A DNA stretch of 64,000 nt, taken from contig NZ_LSYT01000002.1 of NCBI RefSeq assembly GCF_001602525.1, forward strand, positions 248,001 through 312,000, in the 5' to 3' direction. Origin of the DNA: Flavobacterium chilense (GTDB lineage Bacteria > Bacteroidota > Bacteroidia > Flavobacteriales > Flavobacteriaceae). The translations under genes and the position numbers were made by a program. Below, piece by piece: positions 16,565-25,867 of this stretch (positions are counted from its first letter, which is position 1; every line of letters begins with the position of its first letter). A model generated the notes under the pieces. The model had not been told where the DNA came from. It searched no databases and saw nothing but the letters and a program-made list of their open reading frames with translations.

Positions 16565-19180
16565 TTATGGGGTTTTTGGGGCTAAGTAGGTTTCGAGATT
16601 CTTTTTAATTTGAATCAATTTGTAATTATCACTTGATATGATAATTGCCGGATCTGATATTTTATATTTTTTGTCATCTCTAAAAACTCCCGAAATATCT
16701 CTGGCATACGCCTCTGATTTTAAACCATGAACAACTACAAAACTTTCTGTTCTGTTGTATTTATCAAATGAAGTTGTTAATCTCTCATAATTTTCAACTA
16801 ATAAAAACACTCTAATTGCTTCTTCAATTTTTTTACGCGTTTTAGAATCGTTATTAGGAACTACATATAAAATTTTCCAGTTTTTGCTGTCAACTGATGT
16901 AAAATCAAGTTTTTCAAGACCCGGAATTTGATTTTCTAAAATCTCTCTGGCATTTTTACCTTCGTCACTGTTTGGATAATTATCGGCAACTGTTTCTAAT
17001 GCTTTTTTATATGCTGCCAAACCATTTACTTTCCCTAAAGTATTTGCTTTTAGTAATTCGTATTTAGAAACAATCTCATCTCCTGAATATTGATTGATCA
17101 GATTATCAATATTATCTAAAACGGTATCAAACTGTTCTTCCTGATATAACTTATACCATTTTTGATATTCTTTATCCGGAGAGGCGAGATCTTCTGAATT
17201 GGTATTGTTTAAAATTTGTGCGTATCTCGAAGTTGGATAATTAGCTGTAATGTCAGACTTTATTCTTTCGGCTCTGGCCGGATTTGTTATCTGATAAATT
17301 TTATACAAATTATACATAGATGGCAAAATCAGCTTTTCTTCGGGTTTGTTTTTTAAAAGCTGTTCCAGTTTATTACTTGCCAGATCGTATTCCTTAAATT
17401 TCTCTTTATAAATAAGTCCTAATTGATAGTACGCAAAATTACGCTCTTTACCAATACTGTCCATTGCAGTTTGTGTGGTAGGAAGTTGTTTTTCGTAAAA
17501 AGCTGTTGTGTATTTTTCAATAACCACAGAATCTTTTAATGCATTGGCCGCATCCTTACTATTAATTATACTGTCATTAATCATTGCAGCATTATTAGCC
17601 GATTTTATTCCGGCAAGTCTCCAGTTACCAGCTACAGTTCTGTTACCCCACATTTTTTTAAACTGAAGTTTTCCGTATGCAACTGTTGTTGGATTATAAA
17701 AGTAAAAGGTACTGGTCGTTTCATTTCCTGATGGCGGATTAAATGCTCCTACACCCGGATCGCTTTTTCCAATTGCATTGGGATTAACTGCTGTTGGTCC
17801 GCTATTCGCATTGGTATTACGATCTATATTGGCTAATCTTTCTTTTTGCTTTTCTTCTAAAAGACGTTTTGCTTCATCTTTCTTTTTAAGCTCAGCAATG
17901 TAATCTTCGAAATAACTTTTTCTATCAGCGGGCGGTAATCCATATACCTTAATTATACTGTCATTGCGTTTTGCTACTGCTTCGTATTTAATTACGTTAT
18001 CTAAATTTTTTCTGTTTTTTTGAATAAAAGCAAATTCTCTTGTTTTAGGATCTAATTTTACCAATGTACTGTCATAATATTTGGCCGCCATTGTATAATT
18101 TGTATTTTTAAAATACATGTTTCCTATATTTCTATAGGCTGATGCAACTAAATAAGGATCTTTGGATTTTCTTGACAATGATTTATTATAGAAAATAAAC
18201 GCATCTTCCTGCTGATTTGTTTTGTCAAAAAACACTCCCATTTCATAAAACAAAACGTCATAATAAGGTCGGTTTTCGCGATCAGCAACTAATTTATTAT
18301 ACATTTCTAAAAACAACTCCTGATTACCATTTTCGTAATCAAACATCTGTGCTTTTTTAGCATAAGCATGCATCATGTATTTTCTATCGGCTTTTCGGTT
18401 CATGTCGATTACACCATCATAGAAATAATTGGCGCTGTCTTTTTTTCCGGCTTCCTGATACATTTGCCCCAAAATAAAACGATATCTTGCTTTGTCTTCG
18501 TTTATTCTGCTAAATTTTTCGGCAATTTTAAGTTTTGTAATAGCACTGTCTTTTTCTTCAATATTTAAGAATGCTTCTGCCAGTAAAGCGTTGGCATCTG
18601 AAAAAGTCTGCTTTTTTAAATCTGTATTTTTTAATAACAGCTTAATGTTTTTTAACGCAATTGCATCATTTCCTAAACGCATATTGGTTTTTTCACGCCA
18701 GATTTTTGCGGTATAAATATTACTGCTGTTTGGATATTTATATAAAATATAATTGAATGCTTCGAGTGCCGGAATAAAACGCTGATCATAATATCTTGCT
18801 TTTCCAAGCATTAAATAAGCTTCATCGATTTGTGAATTTCGCTCTCGTCCGCCAATATTCATGGAGTGCTTTTGAATGGCTTTTGTAGCTTTTGTTTCTG
18901 CTTTTTCAAAATCAGGATTTTTTGCTTTTTCACCCTGAGAAAAATTTTCATCGAATTGCATTTTTTCTATAGGCAGCATTTTCCAGAAATTATCCTGATT
19001 ATTGGCCTGAATAGATTTTAAACCTTTCTCCAGGCCAATTCCGCCATTGTACAAAATATTGTACTTGGTACTTAAAGCATGGGAATTCCTGTTTATAAAA
19101 GTATTATTCTTGGTAGAGCAAGCTATCAAAAGGAATAAAAAAACAAGAAAAAAACTATATTTAAGAGTATTCTTTTTCAA
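16565..19180 (-). CDS. sprE: SprE/PorW-type TPR lipoprotein of the T9SS and gliding machinery
   Basis: An 871-residue lipoprotein (lipobox LLIAC, Cys21) with TPR motifs over much of its length (clear near 125-180, 215-290 and 320-385), a charged Lys/Glu segment near residues 430-460, and a C-terminal region with VVPNNDSKTRKKIEEAIR. This matches SprE of F. johnsoniae and PorW of Porphyromonas, needed for type IX secretion and for gliding, where it links the inner-membrane motor to the outer-membrane translocon. The window also holds three T9SS cargo genes. The assignment rests on overall pattern and context, not on an alignment. Confidence 0.85.
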   Translation of the reverse strand: MKKNTLKYSFFLVFLFLLIACSTKNNTFINRNSHALSTKYNILYNGGIGLEKGLKSIQANNQDNFWKMLPIEKMQFDENFSQGEKAKNPDFEKAETKATKAIQKHSMNIGGRERNSQIDEAYLMLGKARYYDQRFIPALEAFNYILYKYPNSSNIYTAKIWREKTNMRLGNDAIALKNIKLLLKNTDLKKQTFSDANALLAEAFLNIEEKDSAITKLKIAEKFSRINEDKARYRFILGQMYQEAGKKDSANYFYDGVIDMNRKADRKYMMHAYAKKAQMFDYENGNQELFLEMYNKLVADRENRPYYDVLFYEMGVFFDKTNQQEDAFIFYNKSLSRKSKDPYLVASAYRNIGNMYFKNTNYTMAAKYYDSTLVKLDPKTREFAFIQKNRKNLDNVIKYEAVAKRNDSIIKVYGLPPADRKSYFEDYIAELKKKDEAKRLLEEKQKERLANIDRNTNANSGPTAVNPNAIGKSDPGVGAFNPPSGNETTSTFYFYNPTTVAYGKLQFKKMWGNRTVAGNWRLAGIKSANNAAMINDSIINSKDAANALKDSVVIEKYTTAFYEKQLPTTQTAMDSIGKERNFAYYQLGLIYKEKFKEYDLASNKLEQLLKNKPEEKLILPSMYNLYKIYQITNPARAERIKSDITANYPTSRYAQILNNTNSEDLASPDKEYQKWYKLYQEEQFDTVLDNIDNLINQYSGDEIVSKYELLKANTLGKVNGLAAYKKALETVADNYPNSDEGKNAREILENQIPGLEKLDFTSVDSKNWKILYVVPNNDSKTRKKIEEAIRVFLLVENYERLTTSFDKYNRTESFVVVHGLKSEAYARDISGVFRDDKKYKISDPAIIISSDNYKLIQIKKNLETYLAPKTP

Positions 19181-19268
19181 TAGAAAAGAGTTTAAATCAA
19201 TTAACTTCTAAAAAGGATTTTTAGTATAATGACTTGTAAAAATACGCTTCTTTTTGAAATATAGAAAT

Positions 19269-19964
19269 TTATACTGCAAAAAACGATTCGAGTTCTTGTA
19301 AGGTTTCTTTTGATGTTTGAATATCTTTTACCACTTCGCCTTTATTAAGCGCTACAATTCGATCACAAACCTCTACTGTATGCTGCAAATCATGACTGGA
19401 AACCAATACAGTAACATTTGGATTTTCTGCAAGATCTTTAATTATTTTTTTTAATCTGCTTACTGTTGTTGGATCTAAATTAGCAAAAGGTTCATCTAAA
19501 ATAACTACTTCCGGATTTCCAATAAGTGTTGCTATTATCCCCACTTTCTTCTGATTTCCTTTAGATAAATCTCTCAGGTATTTTTTATTGTTCAGGATTT
19601 CTCCATTAAAAAACTCTTCATGTTGTGCCAGCAAGACATCAATATCTGCTTTGTTCTGATGACGTAAATCGCCAATAAAATAAAAATATTCTTCCGGAGT
19701 CAGATATCCAATCAAAAAACTTTCATCTAAGAAAGATCCTGTAAAAGATTTCCAGTTTTCGCTTGTATTTATCTGAATATTATGGTTTATGATATTTCCT
19801 GTCGAAGGCTGAATCAAATCTAGTAATAAACTGAAAAAAGTCGTTTTTCCTGCTCCGTTATTCCCCACTAGTCCAAAACTTTGTCCTTTTGGAATTTCAA
19901 GATTATTAATGTTTAAAACTGTTGTTCCGTTATATTTTTTTGAAAGTTGATTTACTTGTATCAT
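19269..19964 (-). CDS. ABC transporter ATP-binding protein
   Basis: A 231-residue ATPase with Walker A (GLVGNNGAGKTT), signature (RDLSKGNQKK), Walker B (VVILDEPFANLDP) and the switch His in SSHDLQHT. It is paired with the DUF5687 membrane protein just upstream on the same strand, so the two should form one exporter. The start is taken at the ATG at 19962-19964 (MIQVNQLSKKY). The frame is open 19 codons further up, but that stretch is Asn/Lys-rich and not family-like. Confidence 0.92.
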   Translation of the reverse strand: MIQVNQLSKKYNGTTVLNINNLEIPKGQSFGLVGNNGAGKTTFFSLLLDLIQPSTGNIINHNIQINTSENWKSFTGSFLDESFLIGYLTPEEYFYFIGDLRHQNKADIDVLLAQHEEFFNGEILNNKKYLRDLSKGNQKKVGIIATLIGNPEVVILDEPFANLDPTTVSRLKKIIKDLAENPNVTVLVSSHDLQHTVEVCDRIVALNKGEVVKDIQTSKETLQELESFFAV

Positions 19965-20045
19965 GATAATTGTCGGTTTTTTTAGATTATTGTTTTTTAG
20001 ATTATGCCAATTGAAGTTCATGATTTCATTGACACATTTTACTCT

Positions 20046-21506
20046 TTATTTTTTCTGTTTATAAGCGCTTATTGTGCTGTATTTCTCGATTTTATATCTT
20101 TTTTCGATCAATGAAAACACCATATCTTTAAAGATAAATCCTAAAACTCCGGCTCCGGCAACAAGTGCAAGTCCTATCGTTTTATTTCCTAAATAAAGAC
20201 CAATAGCATAAAGCCCTAATGGTAATAATATTTTTGGTAAGGTTAGGAGCATAGCATTTACATTAAATGCTTTTTTATCACCAAAAGCTCCGCCTGCTGA
20301 ACTTAAATCTATTGGTGTTTTTGTAAAAGCTCCTCCTAAAAGAACCAGGTGAGAATTAACTCCAATATTATAAATTGCACCTACAACAATGGTTAAATAA
20401 ATTTCCCATCCATAAAAAAGATAGAATGAAGCAATTATGGTCGAAATAAGAGTTGCAATAACAATCAGCCACCATTTTGACGTAATATATCCGCGATATG
20501 GAATATTTTGTGTCATCATTAATTGATAATAAGAACTATCCCAACTTGGTACAAACTGACCAAAGACAAACAAAAACCCTCCTGAAACAAATATTCCGGC
20601 AAAAATATACATCACTTCCGGCTGATGTGAATTTCCAAAAAAGATCAGTCCGTAAAACAAAAAGAAAAAGCTCATGACCAAAGTCGTTTTTGATCTTTTG
20701 TTTCTTTTAATCAGTTTAATATCATTCTTCAAAAAAGTTCCTAATGTTCCAAACTGATTTAACCAGGAAAGGTTTTCTGTTGTCGCAATATCTTCTTTCT
20801 TAGAAAGTCCGGCATCTAAAAACAAATTGCTTTTGAAATACTTGTATGTAAACTGATACAATCCGATTAATACTAAAACAGGAATTAAAAACATTCCTTT
20901 TGTTTCATAAAATTCCTGAAAACATGGGGTTGTAAAAGTTGTAATATCAAATACTTTATAGTATTGTGCTCCGGCTAAAACAAGAATTAATACAATAAAA
21001 AGAGCAAACAATTTGTCTATATTGCTTAAAATAATATTTAAAAAATTATTGATATATACTATAGAAAAAGCTGCCAAAAACCAGAAAATAACTCCTGTAA
21101 TATCATAACCTTCCAGAACTAGCACAATAGAAAAAGGAACAAAGAAAAGAGCATGAACCCAGTTAAAAAATGACAAAGCAGTTTTGCCTAATGAAAAATG
21201 AACAATCGTTGGTTTTTTGAAAGGTAAAACCAATAAGGGCTTAATATTTAATACTGGTATCGCCTGCATTAATAAACGAATAACAAGGTCTGTTAGAAAA
21301 TAATAAATTAAAAATTTATTGATAGTTGTTAATGGTTCAAGGTTCATTTTCTTTAATACATAAAATGATCCTACACCCATTCCGATAAAAAGTACCGAAA
21401 AATAAACCATCAAAAAACCAATTAAAATTTTCATTGCCACATTTGTACCAAATGATGCAGATCTGATAAAGGCCTTCCATTCAAGATAAATAAACTTTTT
21501 AATCAT
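20046..21506 (-). CDS. DUF5687-family ABC exporter membrane subunit
   Basis: A 486-residue protein with about 10-12 hydrophobic helices, beginning MIKKFIYLEWKAFIRS. I recall this as DUF5687, a Bacteroidetes ABC-2-like membrane family that travels with a small ATPase, as here. The substrate is unknown. I use the ATG at 21504-21506; 42 further codons are open upstream but are rich in F, N and Y, overlap the promoter and are unlikely to be coding. Confidence 0.82.
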   Translation of the reverse strand: MIKKFIYLEWKAFIRSASFGTNVAMKILIGFLMVYFSVLFIGMGVGSFYVLKKMNLEPLTTINKFLIYYFLTDLVIRLLMQAIPVLNIKPLLVLPFKKPTIVHFSLGKTALSFFNWVHALFFVPFSIVLVLEGYDITGVIFWFLAAFSIVYINNFLNIILSNIDKLFALFIVLILVLAGAQYYKVFDITTFTTPCFQEFYETKGMFLIPVLVLIGLYQFTYKYFKSNLFLDAGLSKKEDIATTENLSWLNQFGTLGTFLKNDIKLIKRNKRSKTTLVMSFFFLFYGLIFFGNSHQPEVMYIFAGIFVSGGFLFVFGQFVPSWDSSYYQLMMTQNIPYRGYITSKWWLIVIATLISTIIASFYLFYGWEIYLTIVVGAIYNIGVNSHLVLLGGAFTKTPIDLSSAGGAFGDKKAFNVNAMLLTLPKILLPLGLYAIGLYLGNKTIGLALVAGAGVLGFIFKDMVFSLIEKRYKIEKYSTISAYKQKK

Positions 21507-21539
21507 GGTTATTTTGTTTTGAGTTTTGTAGTAAGTGAT

Positions 21540-21547
21540 CAAATGTA
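21540..21547 (-). promoter_or_regulatory. -7 element before the DUF5687/ABC pair
   Basis: The minus strand reads TACATTTG, matching TAnnTTTG, 34 bases before the DUF5687 start. A -33 TTG is not at a standard distance. Confidence 0.4.
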
Positions 21548-21610
21548 AGAAAACGTTACAAAAAAAGTTAAAAATAATATTTTCGTGCCTCTCATTTAAT
21601 CTCCGTTTGC

Positions 21611-21618
21611 TACTTTTG
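21611..21618 (+). promoter_or_regulatory. -7 element before the PaaE-like reductase
   Basis: TACTTTTG matches TAnnTTTG and lies 16 bases before the ATG at 21635. No well-spaced -33 TTG is seen. Confidence 0.45.
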
Positions 21619-21634
21619 CATAAAATATACAATC

Positions 21635-22687
21635 ATGCCTTCATTTTTAAAACTTATAATTAAAGAGGTAAAACGCGAAACTACCGATGCAGTTTCTGTA
21701 CTTTTTAATGTTCCGGAAGAACTAAAACAAGACTATAAATTTATTGCAGGACAATACATAAATTTAAAATTAACACTTGATAATCAAGAAATTCGTCGTG
21801 CTTATTCTATTTGTTCCGCACCTGAAAGCGGTGAATTACGAATTGCAGTAAAAGCAGTCAAAAATGGTTTGTTTTCTCAATTTGCAAATACAAAACTTAA
21901 AGCCGGTGATGTTCTTGAAGTAGGTCATCCGGAAGGAAAATTTACTTTTGAACCGGATGCTGAAAGACAAAAAAACTATGCGGCTTTTGTTGCCGGAAGC
22001 GGAATTACTCCTGTGCTTTCTATTATAAAATCGGTTTTGAAAAGTGAACCAAAAAGTTCATTTGTGCTGGTTTATGGAAACAGAACTCCTGAAGAAACTA
22101 TTTTTTACCAGGAATTACATGATTTACAACTAAAATATGTAGGCCGTTTTTTCGTGCATTATGTTTTTAGTCAGGCTAAAGCCGAAAATGCTTTGTTTGG
22201 CAGAATCGAAAAATCAGCTGTAAATTTTGTTTTAAACAACAAACACAAAGAATTACAGTTTGATAAATTTTTCTTGTGTGGACCAGAAGAAATGATCAAT
22301 ACTGTTTCTTCTATTTTAAAAGAGAAAAATGTAAAAGAATCAGCCATTAAGTTTGAGCTTTTTACGTCTTCATCTCAGGAAAATAAAATTAATACTTCAT
22401 TAGAAGGACATACAAAAATTACTGTTTTAGTAGATGATGACGAAGTTTCATTCGAAATGTCTCAAAAGCAAACTATCTTAGATGCAGCTCTAAAACAAGG
22501 AATTGACGCTCCATATTCTTGTCAGGGCGGAATTTGCAGCAGCTGTCTGGCTCGTGTAACTTCCGGAAGTGCAGAAATGACTAAAAATTCAATTTTAACA
22601 GACAGAGAAATCGCTGATGGCTTAATTTTAACATGTCAGGCACATCCTACATCAGATACTATTTATGTTGATTATGACGATGTTTAA
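21635..22687 (+). CDS. PaaE-like FAD/NAD(P)H and 2Fe-2S oxidoreductase
   Basis: A 350-residue electron-transfer protein of three modules. The FAD domain has RAYS (55-58), the NAD(P)H domain has GSGITP and a later CGPEEM (about 120-235), and the C-terminal plant-type ferredoxin has the cluster motif CQGGICSSC plus a last Cys in ILTCQAHP. The family includes PaaE of phenylacetyl-CoA epoxidase and similar reductases. No oxygenase gene is nearby, so the electron acceptor is unknown. It stands alone between divergent and convergent neighbours and ends at a clear terminator. Confidence 0.9.
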   Translation: MPSFLKLIIKEVKRETTDAVSVLFNVPEELKQDYKFIAGQYINLKLTLDNQEIRRAYSICSAPESGELRIAVKAVKNGLFSQFANTKLKAGDVLEVGHPEGKFTFEPDAERQKNYAAFVAGSGITPVLSIIKSVLKSEPKSSFVLVYGNRTPEETIFYQELHDLQLKYVGRFFVHYVFSQAKAENALFGRIEKSAVNFVLNNKHKELQFDKFFLCGPEEMINTVSSILKEKNVKESAIKFELFTSSSQENKINTSLEGHTKITVLVDDDEVSFEMSQKQTILDAALKQGIDAPYSCQGGICSSCLARVTSGSAEMTKNSILTDREIADGLILTCQAHPTSDTIYVDYDDV

Positions 22688-22712
22688 TTGTTAAACTCTC
22701 AAAATATAAAAT

Positions 22713-22752
22713 TCCAAATTTCAATTTTAACGTTGAAATTTGGATTTTTTTT
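22713..22752 (+). terminator. Terminator of the PaaE-like gene
   Basis: The arms TCCAAATTTCAA (22713-22724) and TTGAAATTTGGA (22733-22744) around an 8-base loop are followed by T8. Between this and the next gene (22753-22966) I see only AT-rich leader sequence. Confidence 0.85.
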
Positions 22753-22966
22753 TGCGCTTATCTTTCTCCTCTATGATATTTTTCTAATAGAATTTTTGAT
22801 TTAAAAAAATATCGAAAATCTATTTATTTTTTTGAGTATTTTTTAAAAAATGTCCTTAAATTTTACTAAATTAGTAGTATGCTCAAGACTGATAGATCTT
22901 TATCTTTTAAAGACACATTTTGTAAAGCTGCATTTAATTGTTAACACGTTTAAAACATTAAATATC

Positions 22967-23362
22967 ATGGAAATGCATCACTACCTCCGTCTAACTTTTA
23001 TACTACTTTTTGTAATAACTGCACTAATCTGTGGCTATTTTATAATTAAAGCAGGAAAAAACAGAAAAGCTCCCAAACTCCTTTCAAAAGAAGAGTATAA
23101 TTCTTCAACTGCTAAGGAAATTAAAGAAGTATCAATCTCTGATAGTTTTTTTAATATTTGGCCATATGTAAGCGAATTAAAAGCGGCTAAAATTTTATCT
23201 AAAAAAATTAAAGAATCTGAATTGGTACATAAAGTTTACCGAAATTCAGCTGAGGATAGAGAATACATTTTACTAGCTACAGAAAAAGAAAATCAGTTTG
23301 TTGAAGTTGTTGTTGACAAAAACAAAAAGAAAGTATTAGGATATCTTTTTCTAAGCTTATAA
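22967..23362 (+). CDS. Hypothetical single-pass membrane protein
   Basis: About 131 residues: a hydrophobic helix near residues 7-27 (LTFILLFVITALICGYFII) and a soluble Lys-rich tail. I recognise no family. The tail has alternating strand-like stretches (REYILLATEKENQFVEVVVD, then KKVLGYLFLSL), suggesting a small alpha/beta domain. The frame is open 39 codons further upstream, but the ATG at 22967 gives a normal membrane-anchor start. It is followed by a strong terminator. Confidence 0.6.
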   Translation: MEMHHYLRLTFILLFVITALICGYFIIKAGKNRKAPKLLSKEEYNSSTAKEIKEVSISDSFFNIWPYVSELKAAKILSKKIKESELVHKVYRNSAEDREYILLATEKENQFVEVVVDKNKKKVLGYLFLSL

Positions 23363-23379
23363 AAAATAGCTTTAAAATT

Positions 23380-23434
23380 AAAAGTAAGATCTTTGTCAAA
23401 GTTTAAAACTCTGACAAAGATCTTACTTTTTCTC
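23380..23434. terminator. Bidirectional terminator
   Basis: A 19-bp perfect stem, with arms at 23380-23398 and 23412-23430 around a 13-base loop, flanked by A and T tracts. It serves both the preceding plus-strand gene and the convergent GT9 gene. Confidence 0.85.
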
Positions 23435-23448
23435 CATTTTTGGTATTG

Positions 23449-24495
23449 TTAGGTATTGGTATTTACCTTATAAACAACATCTTCTGGCAAAATTGTTCTC
23501 ATGGCATCTTCATATCCTTCGACAATTTTGTTTCCATAAACCGATGTTGGTAATTTTGGATATTGATTTCGGTCTGAAGTTAAACTATTTTCCATCTTCT
23601 GGTTAAACGGCAAAAATCCTGCGTAAGGATGTGTCGCACCCCAAAGGGTAATTACTTTTACGCCCAGCATTGCTGCAATATGTGCATTTCCGGAATCCAT
23701 AGAAAGCATAACATCAAGATTGCTGATTAATTGTAATTCCTGCTGGAATTTAATTTTTCCGGCCATGTTAATTACATTTTCAAATGGTTGCGCAAGTGAG
23801 TCTAAAATTTCGATTTCCTTCTTTCCTCCGCCAAAAAGTAAAATCGTCTGATTTTTATTTTCCGCCAATTTTGCAATTACTTCCTGCATTAAATCAAGAG
23901 GATAAACTTTAGAATCGTATTGTGCAAATGGTGCAATTCCGATTAATTTTTGGTTCTGATTACCAATAATACCAAGAATTTCTGAACTTAAATTTGCCTT
24001 TTCAGGAAATTCAGGATTGGATAAATCTAAAGAAAAACCAAGTTCTTCAAACACTTTTGCATGTCTTTCGAACATGGTAGGCAATTGTTTGAAAACTTTG
24101 TTTTCGGGTCTTGTCAATTCTTTTTTACCTTCTCTTCCTTTGTCAACTGTAGCTCTTTTTTTTCCGCTTAAAGCGAAAAGCAAACCCACAATTTTAGACC
24201 TTAAAACGTTGTGAAGATCCGCAAAAGCATCAATTTTGAGCTTTTTTACATCTCTGAATAAACGTATAAGTCCGGAAAAACCTTTGTGACGTTCTTTTTC
24301 ATCAAAAACAAAAAAGTTAAGATTGGGAATTCCGTCAAAAAATGGCCTGAAAAACGGACGTGAAATTACCGTGATTTTCACCTCCGGATACTGTTTTACA
24401 AAAGCGCGTAAAACAGGAACCGTCATGGCGACATCTCCCATTGCGGATAGTCTCATGACGGCTATATGCTTAATTTTATTGGACAATTCTGCCAA
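23449..24495 (-). CDS. Glycosyltransferase family 9 (heptosyltransferase-like)
   Basis: A 348-residue GT-B enzyme. The N-terminal IAVMRLSAMGDVAMTVPVL is the GT9 signature, GIAPFAQYDSKVYPLD opens the C-terminal nucleotide-sugar domain, and SMDSGNAHIAAMLGVKVITLWG is the conserved late motif. Family members add heptose or related sugars to the LPS core. Its stop faces the strong hairpin at 23380-23434. The DUF4254 gene ends at 24496, directly before its start, so both are one transcript. Confidence 0.9.
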   Translation of the reverse strand: MAELSNKIKHIAVMRLSAMGDVAMTVPVLRAFVKQYPEVKITVISRPFFRPFFDGIPNLNFFVFDEKERHKGFSGLIRLFRDVKKLKIDAFADLHNVLRSKIVGLLFALSGKKRATVDKGREGKKELTRPENKVFKQLPTMFERHAKVFEELGFSLDLSNPEFPEKANLSSEILGIIGNQNQKLIGIAPFAQYDSKVYPLDLMQEVIAKLAENKNQTILLFGGGKKEIEILDSLAQPFENVINMAGKIKFQQELQLISNLDVMLSMDSGNAHIAAMLGVKVITLWGATHPYAGFLPFNQKMENSLTSDRNQYPKLPTSVYGNKIVEGYEDAMRTILPEDVVYKVNTNT

Positions 24496-25101
24496 TTATT
24501 TTTTGTTTTGGTATAAAACAGGATTCAATTCATCATCATTGTACATTTTCATTTGTTTGTACACTTTCATGAATTTATCTCCATTTTCAATATCAGTAAG
24601 TAAATCGTCTATTGCAGTCGATAAATCACTTCTTTGTTCTAAAAGTACATTTAATTTTTCCTGACATTTATCCCTGTGTTCTTGTGAAGCTTCTGCACGA
24701 GTAGCTTCTTCCTGCATGTGATAAATTTTTAAAGCCAGAATTGATAATCTGTCAAAAGCCCAGGCCGGACTTTCTGAATTGATTTTTGCACCATCTTTTA
24801 CTTTTACATCGCTGTATTTTTGTAAAAAATAACTATCGATATATTCTACCATATCAGTACGTTCCTGATTTGATGCATCGATTCTTCTTTTTAAAGTAAG
24901 AGCCGCTATCGGATCAATTTGCGGATCACGAATAATATCTTCAAAATGCCATTGAACAGTGTCAATCCAGTTTTTTAGATATAACAAATGTTCGAATTTA
25001 TCCTTAGGATAAGGATTGTTTATAGGTTGGTCAACATTATCAAATTGATGATAATCTTTGATGCTTTGTTCGAAAACCGAATATGCTAATTTTGAAAACA
25101 T
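24496..25101 (-). CDS. DUF4254 protein
   Basis: A 201-residue, all-helical soluble protein. It fits the DUF4254 family of Bacteroidetes, commonly placed directly before a GT9 glycosyltransferase as here (no gap between stop and next start). Recognisable segments are LKNWIDTVQWHFEDIIRDP and PAWAFDRLSILALKIYHM. Function is unknown; the fixed pairing suggests a partner or regulator of LPS-core glycosylation. Confidence 0.85.
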   Translation of the reverse strand: MFSKLAYSVFEQSIKDYHQFDNVDQPINNPYPKDKFEHLLYLKNWIDTVQWHFEDIIRDPQIDPIAALTLKRRIDASNQERTDMVEYIDSYFLQKYSDVKVKDGAKINSESPAWAFDRLSILALKIYHMQEEATRAEASQEHRDKCQEKLNVLLEQRSDLSTAIDDLLTDIENGDKFMKVYKQMKMYNDDELNPVLYQNKK

Positions 25102-25122
25102 GTCTTTAATTTGTTAGAGACA

Positions 25123-25130
25123 CAAAGATA
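25123..25130 (-). promoter_or_regulatory. -7 element before the DUF4254/GT9 unit
   Basis: The minus strand reads TATCTTTG, matching TAnnTTTG, 22 bases before the DUF4254 start. Confidence 0.45.
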
Positions 25131-25213
25131 CTTTTTATACTTTTATGGTGCGAAAAAAACAATTATTTTTTCGTTTATACATCATAAACAAACGGTTACA
25201 TTAAAAATTCATT

Positions 25214-25867
25214 ATGAAAATTCATTATATATCAGAGAATAATAGCGTATTAAATCATTTTTTAGGTCAAATCAGAAACGTAAATGTTCAAAACGACAGT
25301 ATGCGTTTTAGAAGAAATATAGAACGGATTGGCGAAATTATGGCTTATGAGCTAAGTAAAGACCTGGCTTACAAAAATGTTGAAATTCAAACTCCACTTG
25401 GCATTAAAAAAACAACCGAAATCGAAAGTGACTTGGTTTTATGTTCTATTTTAAGAGCCGGATTACCGCTTCATAATGGTTTTTTGAATTACTTTGACCA
25501 TGCTGAGAACAGCTTTGTTTCTGCCTGCAGATATCATCCAAATAATGATGATGAGTTTGAAATTAGAGTTGAATATCAAGCAGTTTCAAACATTAATAAC
25601 AAAACTGTTTTATTACTTGACCCCATGTTGGCAACCGGTCAGTCTATCGTTGCTGTTCACGAAAAATTAATTCAGAACGCTACTCCAAAAGAAATTCATA
25701 TTGTAGTCGTTATCGCTGCTCCGGAAGGAATTGCTTATCTGGAGAAAAATCTTCCTGAAAACTGCCATTTATGGGTAGCTTCAAGAGACGAGAAATTAAA
25801 TGAGAAAAACTACATTGTTCCGGGTCTTGGTGATGCAGGTGATCTTGCTTACGGAAGTAAATTATAG
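25214..25867 (+). CDS. upp: Uracil phosphoribosyltransferase
   Basis: A 217-residue type I phosphoribosyltransferase. The PRPP-binding loop LLLDPMLATGQSI is near residues 134-146, and the C-terminal uracil-binding PGLGDAGDLAYG is close to the end. It makes UMP from uracil and PRPP in pyrimidine salvage. It is divergent from the DUF4254 gene, and its last six bases overlap the stop of the convergent DUF6427 gene. Confidence 0.95.
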   Translation: MKIHYISENNSVLNHFLGQIRNVNVQNDSMRFRRNIERIGEIMAYELSKDLAYKNVEIQTPLGIKKTTEIESDLVLCSILRAGLPLHNGFLNYFDHAENSFVSACRYHPNNDDEFEIRVEYQAVSNINNKTVLLLDPMLATGQSIVAVHEKLIQNATPKEIHIVVVIAAPEGIAYLEKNLPENCHLWVASRDEKLNEKNYIVPGLGDAGDLAYGSKL

